Shown here in pieces: positions 27,997 to 35,687 of a DNA stretch of 64,000 nucleotides. The notes under the pieces are model-generated. The model was not told the origin of the DNA, made no database searches, and saw only the letters and a list, made by a program, of their open reading frames with translations. Positions within the stretch are counted from its first letter, which is position 1. The number at the start of each line of letters is the position of its first letter. The stretch is from Desulforapulum autotrophicum. GTDB taxonomy: Bacteria; Desulfobacterota; Desulfobacteria; Desulfobacterales; Desulfolunaceae. The stretch covers positions 248,001-312,000 of the forward strand of contig DYJE01000002.1 in assembly GCA_020723285.1 (NCBI GenBank), given 5' to 3'. The position numbers and the translations under genes are program-made.

Positions 27997-29730
27997 GTGT
28001 TTCTCCCCTGCACAAAAAAAGAAATGGATGCACTTGGCTGGGACAGGGCCGATATCATTCTTGTTTCCGGTGACGGATACATCGACAGTCCATATATCGG
28101 TGTGGCCGTTATCGGCAATGTCCTCGCCCGTGAAGGTTACAGGGTCGCCGTCATTGCCCAGCCCGATGTGAATTCCCCAGCGGATATCACCCGACTTGGC
28201 GAACCTCTTCTGTTCTGGGGTGTTTCTGCCGGTTCCGTGGATTCCATGGTGGCCAACAGGACGGCATCGGGCAAAAAACGAAAGCACGATGACTACACGC
28301 CCGGAGGTCTGAACAACCGAAGACCGGACCGGGCCCTGATCAAGTACAGCAATCTGATCCGTCAGTACTTCAAGAACACCGTCCCCATCGTCCTTGGAGG
28401 TGTAGAAGCGAGCCTTCGAAGGATCAGCCATTACGATGCTTGGTCCAACAGCATCAGAAAATCCGTTCTTTTCGACGCCAAAGGAGATTATCTGATCTAC
28501 GGCATGGGAGAAAAAGCCGTCACAGAGCTGGCCTTTACGCTGAAAAACAACCGGAACCCGTCGGAAATCCGTGGACTCTGCTACATCAGTCGGGAACCAC
28601 GGGAAGATTACACTGAACTGCCCTGCCACGATGACGTTGTTTCGAACAACCAGTCCTTCATCACCATGTTCAGAACATTCTACACCAACAACGACCCCCT
28701 GACAGCCCAGGGACTTTACCAGAAGCAGGACGCCCGGTATCTTGTGGCCAATCCCCCGGCTTTAAGACTCACCACGCAAGAACTGGATTCCATCCATGAC
28801 CTTCCATACGAGCGTGAACTTCATCCCTTCGATCAGGCCAAAGGTTCTGTCACAGCCCTTGACACCATCCAGTTCTCCATTCCCATCCACCGGGGATGTT
28901 ACGGAGAATGCAGATTCTGCGCCATTGCCGTTCACCAGGGCCGCACCGTCTCATGGCGAAGTGAAGATTCCATTTTAAAAGAAGCGAAAATCATGACACG
29001 GCATCCCCGATTTAAAGGCATCATCACTGATGCCGGTGGGCCCACAGCCAACATGTATGGCTTTGAATGTGAAAAAAAATTGAAAAAAGGGGTCTGCTCA
29101 TCCAAAAGCTGTCTTTACCCAGCGGTCTGCCCATCGCTCAATCCCGACCACCTGCCCCTTATCCGTCTTTTGAAAAAACTCCGCAAAATTCCAGGCATTC
29201 GTCACGTGTTCTCCGCTTCGGGGATCCGCTACGATCTGCTGTTTGCAGATAGAAAAAAAGGGCTTGAATACCTTGGTGAAATCGTTAACCATCATGTGTC
29301 CGGCCAGCTTAAAATCGCTCCGGAACATACGGAACAGGAAATTCTTGATATCATGGGGAAACCCGGTCCCGAATCCCTTCTCCGCTTCAAAAAAACCTTT
29401 GAGGAACTGAACAGAAAATCGAATAAAAAACAGTTTCTCACCTACTACCTTATCGCGGCCCATCCGGGATGCCATCTTTCTCACATGCTCCGGCTTAAAA
29501 CCTTTGCCCATGATAAACTGAAATCCCGGCCCGAGCAGATCCAGATTTTCACCCCGACCCCGTCAACATGGTCCACCCTGATGTATGCCACACACATCAA
29601 CCCCTTCAACGGCAAATCCATATTCGTTGAAAAAGACCCGCATCAGAAAGAAAAGCAAAAGACTGTCGTCATCGGTGATAAAAACACCTCTCCAAAAAAA
29701 CATCACAAAAAAGACTTTTCCGGAAAGTAG
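27997..29730 (+). CDS. ygiQ: YgiQ-family radical SAM protein
   Basis: 577 residues from GTG 27997, seven bases after AGGA. GTG 27991, two codons earlier, is also possible but too close to that site. The N-terminus FLPCTKKEMDALGWD matches the start of the YgiQ core. The radical SAM motif is CYGECRFC, followed by VSWRS. A CSSKSC/CPSL region and a C-terminal part with KIAPEH and PTPSTWSTLMY are also typical. The C-terminal Lys/His-rich tail is not conserved. YgiQ proteins are widespread [4Fe-4S] proteins whose reaction is not established. The gene probably shares a transcript with argJ. Confidence 0.92.
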   Translation: MFLPCTKKEMDALGWDRADIILVSGDGYIDSPYIGVAVIGNVLAREGYRVAVIAQPDVNSPADITRLGEPLLFWGVSAGSVDSMVANRTASGKKRKHDDYTPGGLNNRRPDRALIKYSNLIRQYFKNTVPIVLGGVEASLRRISHYDAWSNSIRKSVLFDAKGDYLIYGMGEKAVTELAFTLKNNRNPSEIRGLCYISREPREDYTELPCHDDVVSNNQSFITMFRTFYTNNDPLTAQGLYQKQDARYLVANPPALRLTTQELDSIHDLPYERELHPFDQAKGSVTALDTIQFSIPIHRGCYGECRFCAIAVHQGRTVSWRSEDSILKEAKIMTRHPRFKGIITDAGGPTANMYGFECEKKLKKGVCSSKSCLYPAVCPSLNPDHLPLIRLLKKLRKIPGIRHVFSASGIRYDLLFADRKKGLEYLGEIVNHHVSGQLKIAPEHTEQEILDIMGKPGPESLLRFKKTFEELNRKSNKKQFLTYYLIAAHPGCHLSHMLRLKTFAHDKLKSRPEQIQIFTPTPSTWSTLMYATHINPFNGKSIFVEKDPHQKEKQKTVVIGDKNTSPKKHHKKDFSGK

Positions 29731-29980
29731 GAGGATGTGTCGGGCTTGCGCCCTGCTAATTCTCAATAAGTTTTTGCAGGGCTAAATAGTCTCGTTTTTG
29801 TCATTCCGGGCGGCTGGAGTTGGTGTGACGATGTTTGCGTCGTGAATAAACGCTGCCGTGCCTTTCAGGTCGAAAAGCAAGCCGACCCGGAATCCATGGT
29901 GTTATAAAGACAGAGGGCGTTCAAAAAACAGTCGTTGAAGAAACAGCATGGTGCATCATCTTGATAGCGAATTTGAACCA

Positions 29981-31039
29981 TCAATTGGCGTTATGAATCC
30001 CCACCTCTTCAAACGTCTTTATCTCAGAAAGCACCCGTGTGGACGCATCAAGAATTTCCATGGCAAGTGCAGCCCCGGTCCCCTCGCCCAGACGCAATCC
30101 CAGATCAAGAATGGGCGACAGTTTCAATCGATCGTGCATATAGGCATGCCCTGCTTCCACCGATTTGTGACTGACAAAAAGGTATTGTTTCGCGGATGGA
30201 ACAAGTTCGCAGGCCACAAGGGCACCTGCTGTTGAAATCAGTCCATCGCAGACCACCGGAATGCCGTGTTTCGCGGCACCGATCACAAGACCCGCAAGTC
30301 CTCCTATTTCAAACCCGCCAACCTTTGAAAGAACATCCAGAGCATCTGCGGGATCGGGTTGATGAAGTGCAAGAGCCTCTTCGATGACCCTGATTTTATT
30401 CCTTAACGCATCATCCCCGATGCCTGTCCCACGACCCGTAAGATTCTCCACAGGAATCCCTGAAAATGCTGCGATAATGGCCGAAGAGGGCGTGGTGTTT
30501 CCGATCCCCATATCCCCGGTCCCCAACATGTCAAGCCCCTTATCCTTAACCAGCGCATCCACGATGTCAATTCCGGCTTCAATGGACGCAACAGCCTGAT
30601 CACGAGTCATGGCCGGTTCTTTTGCAAAATTCCGTGTTCCTTTGGCAACCTTCTTATGAAAAATCGGCAGATCAGCGTCAAAATCCGCATTCACCCCAAG
30701 ATCCGCCACACGGACTTCCGCCCCGGCATGGCGAGCCAATACACTGATAGACGCCCCGCCGTTCACAAAGTTATAAACCATCTGAGCCGTAACCTCCTGA
30801 GGAAAAAGGCTCACACCTTCCGCCACAACTCCATGATCTCCGGCACATGTCACGATGACTTTCCTGTCAAGCCTCACATCCATACATCCCTTGATCGCCG
30901 CAAGCCTCGCGGACAAAGGCTCAAGAACCCCCAGACTGCCCGCAGGTCTTGCCTGATTGGCCAGCCTCTCAAGAGCGCGCGCATGCATTTCCATATCCGG
31001 AGACTTGATAGCCTCCATAGCCTCATTCAAAATTTTCAT
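29981..31039 (-). CDS. cobT: nicotinate-nucleotide--dimethylbenzimidazole phosphoribosyltransferase CobT
   Basis: 352 residues, normal for CobT. The enzyme moves phosphoribose from nicotinate mononucleotide onto a benzimidazole, activating the lower ligand for cobamide assembly. Visible family blocks are RPAGSLG (31-37), CAGDHGV (65-71), NGGASISVLA, GTGDMGIGNTTPSSA and the C-terminal LRLGEGTGAALA, whose Glu319 corresponds to the catalytic base. GGGG precedes the ATG. It lies downstream of the bzaF-like gene on the same strand, 194 bases away, and may be read from the same riboswitch-controlled transcript. Together they would make and activate 5-hydroxybenzimidazole. Confidence 0.95.
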   Translation of the reverse strand: MKILNEAMEAIKSPDMEMHARALERLANQARPAGSLGVLEPLSARLAAIKGCMDVRLDRKVIVTCAGDHGVVAEGVSLFPQEVTAQMVYNFVNGGASISVLARHAGAEVRVADLGVNADFDADLPIFHKKVAKGTRNFAKEPAMTRDQAVASIEAGIDIVDALVKDKGLDMLGTGDMGIGNTTPSSAIIAAFSGIPVENLTGRGTGIGDDALRNKIRVIEEALALHQPDPADALDVLSKVGGFEIGGLAGLVIGAAKHGIPVVCDGLISTAGALVACELVPSAKQYLFVSHKSVEAGHAYMHDRLKLSPILDLGLRLGEGTGAALAMEILDASTRVLSEIKTFEEVGIHNAN

Positions 31040-31119
31040 TTTTCATTCCCCTTTTCCAACAGATTCCACCTGCGTCAAACGATATCTACACCCTATAATC
31101 CCGCGTCAATCTATCGTTG

Positions 31120-31145
31120 GTCGGGTTCTCGAAACGAAACCCGAC
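31120..31145. repeat. inverted repeat between cobT and the bzaF-like gene
   Basis: GTCGGGTT (31120-31127) and AACCCGAC (31138-31145) with a 10-base loop. There is no T run after it on the minus strand, so it is more likely an mRNA hairpin or processing site than a terminator. The surrounding 31040-31233 has no gene. Confidence 0.45.
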
Positions 31146-31233
31146 AAATGACCCCATCCTTTTAACAATCGACCCGCGCAAAAAAAACCCAAAAACACCT
31201 TTTTTATTCATAACCGCAAAATTCCAATCCCCC

Positions 31234-32547
31234 TTACACCGCCACCTTCTCCACCCCAATATCCTCCTTAAAAACCTGCATCCCTTTTTTCATGGCACAA
31301 AAATCACCACACATCGTACAGGTTTTCTCCTCTTCCGGCATCCGGCTTGCCCGGATACTGCGAGCAATTTCAGGAAACATAAGATATTTCTCAAGGTCAT
31401 CCCAGCGCATGTCACGCCGCGCCATGGCCGCCAGTTTTTCATTTTCCCTCCGGTCAGGATACTTGGCCACATCGCCAATTCGTACAGCAAGGCGCGTGGT
31501 CCTCACTCCTTCACGTACATCCGCCTCATTGGGCAGTGCCAGGTGTTCAGAAGGCGTGATGTAACACACCAGATCAGCACCGTATCTGGCCGAATTGGCC
31601 GCCCCGATGGCAGAAACCACATGGTCATACCCCGCCCCCGAATCCAGAGGAAGCGGCCCCAGTACATAATAAGGTGCGTTTCCGCTCATCCGTTTTTCAA
31701 GCATGATATTGCCTTCGATTTCATCCAAAGGCACATGTCCCGGTCCTTCCACCATCATCTGGCATCCCATGTTCCTGCCCAATTCAGCCAATTCACAATT
31801 TATGATCATCTCCGCCATCTGAGCCCTGTCATGGCTGTCGTGAATGGCCCCTGCACGGATTCCGTTCCCCAGGGACAGCACGGAATCGTATTTTTTCATC
31901 AATGCGCAAACCCGGTCAAACTGCTCGTACAGGGGATTCTCTTTTTTGTGATAATCCATCCAGGCCACCATAAACGTGCCACCCTTGGAAACAAGACCGC
32001 CATACCTGTAACCCTGTTTTCTCAACCGCTCAATGGTGTAAAGATTGATCCCGCAATGGATGGCCATGAAACTCAGGCCATCCGCAAGCTGACGCTCGAT
32101 AAGTTCAAACAGGTATTCGGGATCCAGCATCGAAGGATTTTTGTATTTCTTCGCCGCCTCACTGAACGCCTGATACAGCGGAACATTTCCAACCGGCAGG
32201 CCCGATGCGGCAATCACCGCCCGGCGAATGGCATCCAGATCCCCACCTGCAGAAAGCTCCATAAGTGTATCCGCGCCCTCTTCTTCCGCTGCTATGGCCT
32301 TACGAACCTCCGCATCCACATCACAGATATCCGAAGAAGTTCCGATAGATGCATTGACCTTGGTTCGAAGCCCCGTTCCAATCCCCACCACTTTCTGAAG
32401 TTTGCGATTGGGATTGTTGGGAATCACGATTTCTCCAAGAGCCACCTTGTTCCTGACATATTCCGCCAAAACCCCTTCATCCAGGGCAACCCTCTCCATC
32501 TGTGAACTGACAACACCCTCTCTGGCAAGCTCGATCTGTGTTTTCAT
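31234..32547 (-). CDS. bzaF: 5-hydroxybenzimidazole synthase BzaF-like (ThiC paralogue)
   Basis: 437 residues from ATG 32547, with GGAG seven bases upstream. A TTG at 32580 is less likely. The protein belongs to the ThiC/BzaF radical SAM family (IGTSSDI, GPGHVPLDEI, YITPSEHL). The C-terminal cluster motif is CTMCGDFC, that is CX2CX3C, one residue shorter than the usual ThiC CX2CX4C. ThiC makes the thiamin pyrimidine, while BzaF turns the same substrate, aminoimidazole ribotide, into 5-hydroxybenzimidazole for anaerobic cobamides. I favour BzaF because a cobalamin riboswitch precedes the gene, cobT follows it, and no thiamin element or gene is nearby. A true ThiC cannot be excluded. Confidence 0.85.
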   Translation of the reverse strand: MKTQIELAREGVVSSQMERVALDEGVLAEYVRNKVALGEIVIPNNPNRKLQKVVGIGTGLRTKVNASIGTSSDICDVDAEVRKAIAAEEEGADTLMELSAGGDLDAIRRAVIAASGLPVGNVPLYQAFSEAAKKYKNPSMLDPEYLFELIERQLADGLSFMAIHCGINLYTIERLRKQGYRYGGLVSKGGTFMVAWMDYHKKENPLYEQFDRVCALMKKYDSVLSLGNGIRAGAIHDSHDRAQMAEMIINCELAELGRNMGCQMMVEGPGHVPLDEIEGNIMLEKRMSGNAPYYVLGPLPLDSGAGYDHVVSAIGAANSARYGADLVCYITPSEHLALPNEADVREGVRTTRLAVRIGDVAKYPDRRENEKLAAMARRDMRWDDLEKYLMFPEIARSIRASRMPEEEKTCTMCGDFCAMKKGMQVFKEDIGVEKVAV

Positions 32548-32594
32548 AAAGCCGCTCCATGCATCAAAAACGTTATTCAAGGGCCTTCCAAAAC

Positions 32595-32636
32595 AAAAAA
32601 GGGTTCAGGAAGGTCAACAAACCTCCCAGAACCCTT
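32595..32636 (-). terminator. riboswitch expression-platform terminator
   Basis: On the minus strand AAAGGGTTC-T-GGGAGGT pairs with ACCTTCC-T-GAACCCTTT (one mismatch, 6-base loop) and runs into a T tract (32595-32600). It lies between the riboswitch aptamer and the bzaF-like start, so transcription would stop here when cobalamin is bound. Confidence 0.88.
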
Positions 32637-32659
32637 TGCCATCAAGCTCCAGCATTCCT

Positions 32660-32805
32660 GTTCTGCACGTCTTCTGACTTCCGGTCATCCATGCCCCGCA
32701 CCTTCCCAATGTCATCCATCAGTGGCCGCCTCCTAAGAGGCTCGCAGGTCACAACCCGGTTACAGCGGCGGGTCCGTCACGGAATTTCACCGTGTTCCGT
32801 TTACA
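32660..32805 (-). promoter_or_regulatory. cobalamin riboswitch
   Basis: Minus-strand sequence has the conserved blocks in order: GGTGAAATTCCGTGACGG, CCCGCCGCTGTAACC, GCCACTGATGG, TTGGGAAGGTGCGGG and finally AAGTCAGAAGACGTGC (B12-box region). These match the adenosylcobalamin-type aptamer. It is followed by a strong terminator and the bzaF-like gene. The ends are approximate (a few bases either way). Confidence 0.93.
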
Positions 32806-32834
32806 AAACAGTCATTCTTTATAGTTAATACACC

Positions 32835-32861
32835 TTTATATAATACACATAATGCCGTCAA
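32835..32861 (-). promoter_or_regulatory. candidate promoter of the riboswitch transcript
   Basis: On the minus strand TTGACG (32856-32861), 15-base spacer and TATAAA (32835-32840), about 30 bases upstream of the aptamer. An imperfect palindrome with core CGTCATGACG flanked by ACAG and CTGT (32906-32926) lies farther upstream and could be an operator. Confidence 0.4.
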
Positions 32862-32998
32862 TATTTTTATCGCATCACTCTCCTACATTCATTTACCATA
32901 TCCCTACAGCGTCATGACGTCACTGTGGAATTATTTTCACAAGCGCTTCGTCTATTTGATTGACAATTCACATCATTTTAATTAAATACAGCCTCAAT

Positions 32999-33085
32999 GC
33001 CGGAGTGGTGAAATTGGTAAACGCAGTGGACTCAAAATCCACCGGAGGCGACTCCTTGTCGGTTCGATTCCGACCTCCGGTACCA
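32999..33085 (+). tRNA. tRNA-Leu (anticodon CAA)
   Basis: Cloverleaf: acceptor GCCGGAG with CTCCGGT (one G-U pair), D arm GTGGTGAAATTGGTAAAC, anticodon stem GTGGA/TCCAC with loop CTCAAAA giving CAA, a long variable arm as in class II tRNAs, and T arm GTCGGTTCGATTCCGAC. Discriminator A and CCA are encoded. It reads leucine codon UUG. Confidence 0.96.
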
Positions 33086-33100
33086 AATAAAAAAAACAAG

Positions 33101-33139
33101 GTCCTCTTATTCAAACCAAATAATGAGGACTTTTTTTTT
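33101..33139 (+). terminator. Rho-independent terminator after tRNA-Leu
   Basis: GTCCTC-TTATT pairs with AATAA-T-GAGGAC (one bulge) and is followed by nine T. It lies 15 bases past the tRNA 3' end. Base composition becomes strongly A+T-rich after this point. Confidence 0.85.
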
Positions 33140-33376
33140 ACCAAGCTTTTGAAGTTCATTTTTTATTTAGTGAACATCTAATTATTGTATCAACCTTTTT
33201 TTCTTAATTCCCTTCATCCATATGAATACTATATTACACAATGTTCTTACTTATTTTTCATATTTGCTCCAACATACACAAAGAGAAGAACACATCCCAA
33301 CGAAAACAGTGCCGTATCATTCTGTTTTATTTGAATATTATTTCTTATCAATAAATACTCCATAACTATTCATCAA

Positions 33377-33393
33377 TGGCACGCTCAATGCAT
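33377..33393 (+). promoter_or_regulatory. sigma-54 (-24/-12) promoter upstream of first PEP-CTERM gene
   Basis: TGGCACGCTCAATGCAT: GG at 33378-33379 and GC at 33390-33391 with the required 10 bases between, and TGGCAC identical to the consensus -24 block. The predicted transcription start is near 33403, leaving a leader of about 100 bases. Confidence 0.75.
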
Positions 33394-33418
33394 AAAGAAA
33401 TTAAACAATAATAATTTA

Positions 33419-33427
33419 AAAGGAGGT
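33419..33427 (+). other. orphan perfect Shine-Dalgarno in the leader of the PEP-CTERM gene
   Basis: AAGGAGGTG, with no ATG, GTG or TTG at a usable distance. Seven bases after AGGAGG an ATA opens a 14-codon frame ending TAA. It may be an mRNA-stabilising ribosome site or chance. The rest of the 33140-33505 gap is A+T-rich and otherwise holds only the sigma-54 site. Confidence 0.3.
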
Positions 33428-33505
33428 GTCTCGATAGAATCAATTAAATTTAATGAAAATTTATTATTTGAAATATAAACCATAATCATAAAAAGAGGTT
33501 AAATC

Positions 33506-34234
33506 ATGAAAAAAATTTTGTTGTTAGTTGTTATGTCTGTTTTTTTAATTTGCCCGACTGTATTCGCCCTTCCCGTTGGTACAGCACTTGAAGGTGTATT
33601 CAACTTTATCGCTTCTGACGGTACAAATGATGTAGACGTGTATAATGATCATCTTAGTGATTCATCCGATTCATATTGGAACATTACGGCATCTGGTGGT
33701 TCAGTAGCATCTTTTATCATCGAAATTGCAGGTTATGCTGACTCCAACACTTTTGGTATTTACGACTTGGCCAATAGCAATAATAGACTTGAAGTATTTT
33801 CAGGCTCTGCAACGACTGGAAAAAAAGTATTTATTACAGTTGATGGTACAAATACATTTGAAGTTAATGGAAACAGTGCTGTCTTTTCAAGCTCCAGCTT
33901 TGGTTATTACATCAATGTTGCAGCCACTGGCAACACATACTTCAGCGACACTTCATTGAACGTAGACAATTACGATCACATGCTTGCATACGCAGGTATT
34001 GGTGAACTTGTTGACCTTGACGGTGTTGCAGGAACAAAATTTACCAAGGGTGCATGGACAGCAAACGAATACATTCTCGCCTTCGAAGATCTCTTGGGCG
34101 GTGGCGATCAGGATTTCACTGACCTTGTTGTCATGGTTGAATCCGTACAGCCCGTACCCGAGCCCGCAACCATGTTCCTCCTTGGAACTGGTATAATCGG
34201 CCTTGCAGGTGCACGGAAAAAGATGAGAAAATAG
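33506..34234 (+). CDS. PEP-CTERM surface protein with DUF4114-like domain
   Basis: 242 residues. A signal peptide (1-21, ending FA) leads to a Ser/Thr/Gly/Asn-rich beta-strand-like body, and the block with YILAFEDLLGGGDQDFTDLVV resembles the DUF4114 domain. The C-terminus is a textbook PEP-CTERM sorting signal: VPEPATMFLLGTG, a hydrophobic helix, then RKKMRK. Exosortase is expected to cut at this signal and pass the protein to the outside, often with glycosylation. GAGG precedes the ATG, a sigma-54 promoter-like site lies 113 bases upstream, and a strong terminator follows, so it is a single-gene unit. Binding role unknown. Confidence 0.92.
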   Translation: MKKILLLVVMSVFLICPTVFALPVGTALEGVFNFIASDGTNDVDVYNDHLSDSSDSYWNITASGGSVASFIIEIAGYADSNTFGIYDLANSNNRLEVFSGSATTGKKVFITVDGTNTFEVNGNSAVFSSSSFGYYINVAATGNTYFSDTSLNVDNYDHMLAYAGIGELVDLDGVAGTKFTKGAWTANEYILAFEDLLGGGDQDFTDLVVMVESVQPVPEPATMFLLGTGIIGLAGARKKMRK

Positions 34235-34269
34235 CTTAACAATTATTTTGTTTAAAGCATAAAAACAAC

Positions 34270-34300
34270 AAAGGCGGTAATTGAATTACCGCCTTTATTG
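34270..34300 (+). terminator. terminator of the first PEP-CTERM gene
   Basis: Perfect stem AAAGGCGGTAA (34270-34280) with TTACCGCCTTT (34286-34296), 5-base loop, then TTATTG-TTT. It starts 36 bases after the stop codon. The stem is symmetric, so it could act on both strands. Confidence 0.85.
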
Positions 34301-34377
34301 TTTATGTAACTCACACTCATGTTGTCTGCTGATGAATGGGCGCACTTCGTCTCGAAAAATCAAAGCCGGTTTTGGCA

Positions 34378-34727
34378 CCTTTATAACGAGGCTTCTTGAA
34401 AAATCCGCTATCACCGTTCCCAAGTACGTATTGGGTAAAGCCATAGCCTACACCTTTGCCCATTGGGACCGGCTGGTTTGATACATGTATGATTTGATCG
34501 TCACACTCGACAACAACCAAGCCGAAAACGCCATCCGCCCCATTTTCCTTGGCCGGTAATACTGGTTATTCTCCGACAACCCCAAAGGTGCCAGGGCCAG
34601 TGCCGTTTTTTACAGCCTCATCGAAACCGCCAATGCCAACAAATTTGATCCCTCTTCATACCTGAAATACATCTTTACCAAACTGCTTCATAACAAAACC
34701 GATGACATCTACAAAATGTACGTATAA
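34378..34727 (+). pseudogene. IS66-family transposase remnant (C-terminal part)
   Basis: One reading frame codes for the end of an IS66 TnpC-type transposase: VLGKAIAYTFAHWDRLV, then after an in-frame TGA the segment LDNNQAENAIRP, after an in-frame TAA YWLFSDNPKGARASA, then FYSLIETANANKFDPSSYL and a stop at 34725-34727. These blocks match the conserved DDE-domain end (KxxLGKAIAY, NxAENAIRP, NWLFS, GARASA). Two internal stops and loss of the N-terminal part make it a decayed copy. No terminal inverted repeats were identified. Confidence 0.85.
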
Positions 34728-34758
34728 ATATAATGAGCACATTGTAAAAAGGCAAAAA

Positions 34759-34789
34759 AAAGCACGGTTTTTCTATAAAACCGTGCTTT
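34759..34789. terminator. strong perfect hairpin downstream of the IS66 remnant
   Basis: 13-base perfect stem AAAGCACGGTTTT (34759-34771) and AAAACCGTGCTTT (34777-34789) with a 5-base loop. The plus side has few T after it, and the minus side runs into TTTTT. Probably a terminator. The remaining sequence to 35100 is A+T-rich and holds one promoter-like site. Confidence 0.6.
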
Positions 34790-34992
34790 AGGGGTCGTTT
34801 TCTTGGCTTAAAGTGTGCGCTTTATATGATTTTCAGGGTAAGTAAAGACCCATATTAAGAAGTATTTTCCATAACAAATAATACATAGTACATAACGCAT
34901 ACCCATCAATAAATTTTTAAATATTACACAGCAACCCGGATTTACATTGCATTTATTGTAAAAATTTTTTCATCAATATCTGAAAAGTAATT

Positions 34993-35008
34993 TGGCATAA
35001 TAAATGTA
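34993..35008 (+). promoter_or_regulatory. sigma-54-like promoter upstream of second PEP-CTERM gene
   Basis: TGGCATAATAAATGTA: GG at 34994-34995 and GT (consensus GC) at 35006-35007 with 10 bases between. The predicted start is about 82 bases before the ATG. It has one mismatch in the -12 element, and the second independent occurrence before a PEP-CTERM gene supports it. Confidence 0.5.
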
Positions 35009-35100
35009 TTAAAACGTCACTCAATAACAGAAAATATTGTAAATAAAGATCTTTTTTTTTATCATTTTTTTAAAACAATAAATACCTATGGAGGTTCATA

Positions 35101-35655
35101 ATGAAAAGCCTTGTTTTCGGGATATGCTTGGCTTTATTTTCTTGTAATCAAGCTTTGGCCTCACTGATAAATTACGAATTCATATTGACTTTGGATTCAA
35201 TTCCCAGAACTTCCCCATGTTTCGAACTGGAGTTAGGTGATTCAATTATTGGAAACTATTCATTTGATCCTGACCTATTTCCCGATGATGCTTCTGGAGG
35301 GGATGCAGCCACGAATTATGGCTTTACAGGTCATGTTCAAATTGAAAATTTCGATAACTATTTCAGTTCATTTAGCATTCAACCAAATAAACAAATTGCG
35401 TCATTGTGCTTTTATGATGGCTTGGACTATATGCTTTTTGTCAATCTCATTGACTATACATTTATATTTTCTGGTGAAGATTTTATAACGCCTATATTCC
35501 ATTATAACGGTCATTTTGAATATTTAACAGACTCAAACCATAGCGAACCCATGCCTTCAACACCAGAGCCGGCAACGTTTATACTTTTGGGACTTGGCCT
35601 ATCAGGGTTCGCGGGCTATAAAAAGAAATCAAAAAAGCCTTTTCAAAATATATGA
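35101..35655 (+). CDS. PEP-CTERM protein with a roughly 115-residue repeat-type domain
   Basis: 184 residues. Signal peptide (1-20, ending ALA), a domain from NYEFILTLDS to FHYNGHFEYL, and a C-terminal PEP-CTERM signal (TPEPATFILLGLG, hydrophobic helix, KKKSKK). The domain pattern is Y-F-L strand, GDSIIGNYSFDP, YGFTG, FSI, LDYML, FSGEDF. Two further copies form the next gene. GGAGG lies six bases before the ATG. The domain family is unknown to me; its strand-rich layout suggests a small beta-sandwich. It is expected to be exported and processed by exosortase. Confidence 0.88.
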   Translation: MKSLVFGICLALFSCNQALASLINYEFILTLDSIPRTSPCFELELGDSIIGNYSFDPDLFPDDASGGDAATNYGFTGHVQIENFDNYFSSFSIQPNKQIASLCFYDGLDYMLFVNLIDYTFIFSGEDFITPIFHYNGHFEYLTDSNHSEPMPSTPEPATFILLGLGLSGFAGYKKKSKKPFQNI

Positions 35656-35687
35656 AACGACTTTAACAATCTGAAAGGAACGGGGTT

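Noticed and set aside
29750-29785. CCCTGC...GCAGGG pair after ygiQ as a terminator
   Set aside because: The stem is only six bases with a loop of about 19 bases and no T run directly after it.
31117-32505. Long plus-strand open frame opposite the bzaF-like gene
   Set aside because: It lies entirely over a confirmed gene and its upstream spacer. No ribosome site or domain.
31234-32580. Plain thiC (thiamin pyrimidine synthase) call for the ThiC-family gene
   Set aside because: The leader is a cobalamin, not a thiamin, riboswitch and cobT follows. Kept as the second choice only.
32960-33181. Short open frames on both strands over the tRNA-Leu gene
   Set aside because: The region folds as a complete tRNA followed by a terminator, and the frames are incidental.
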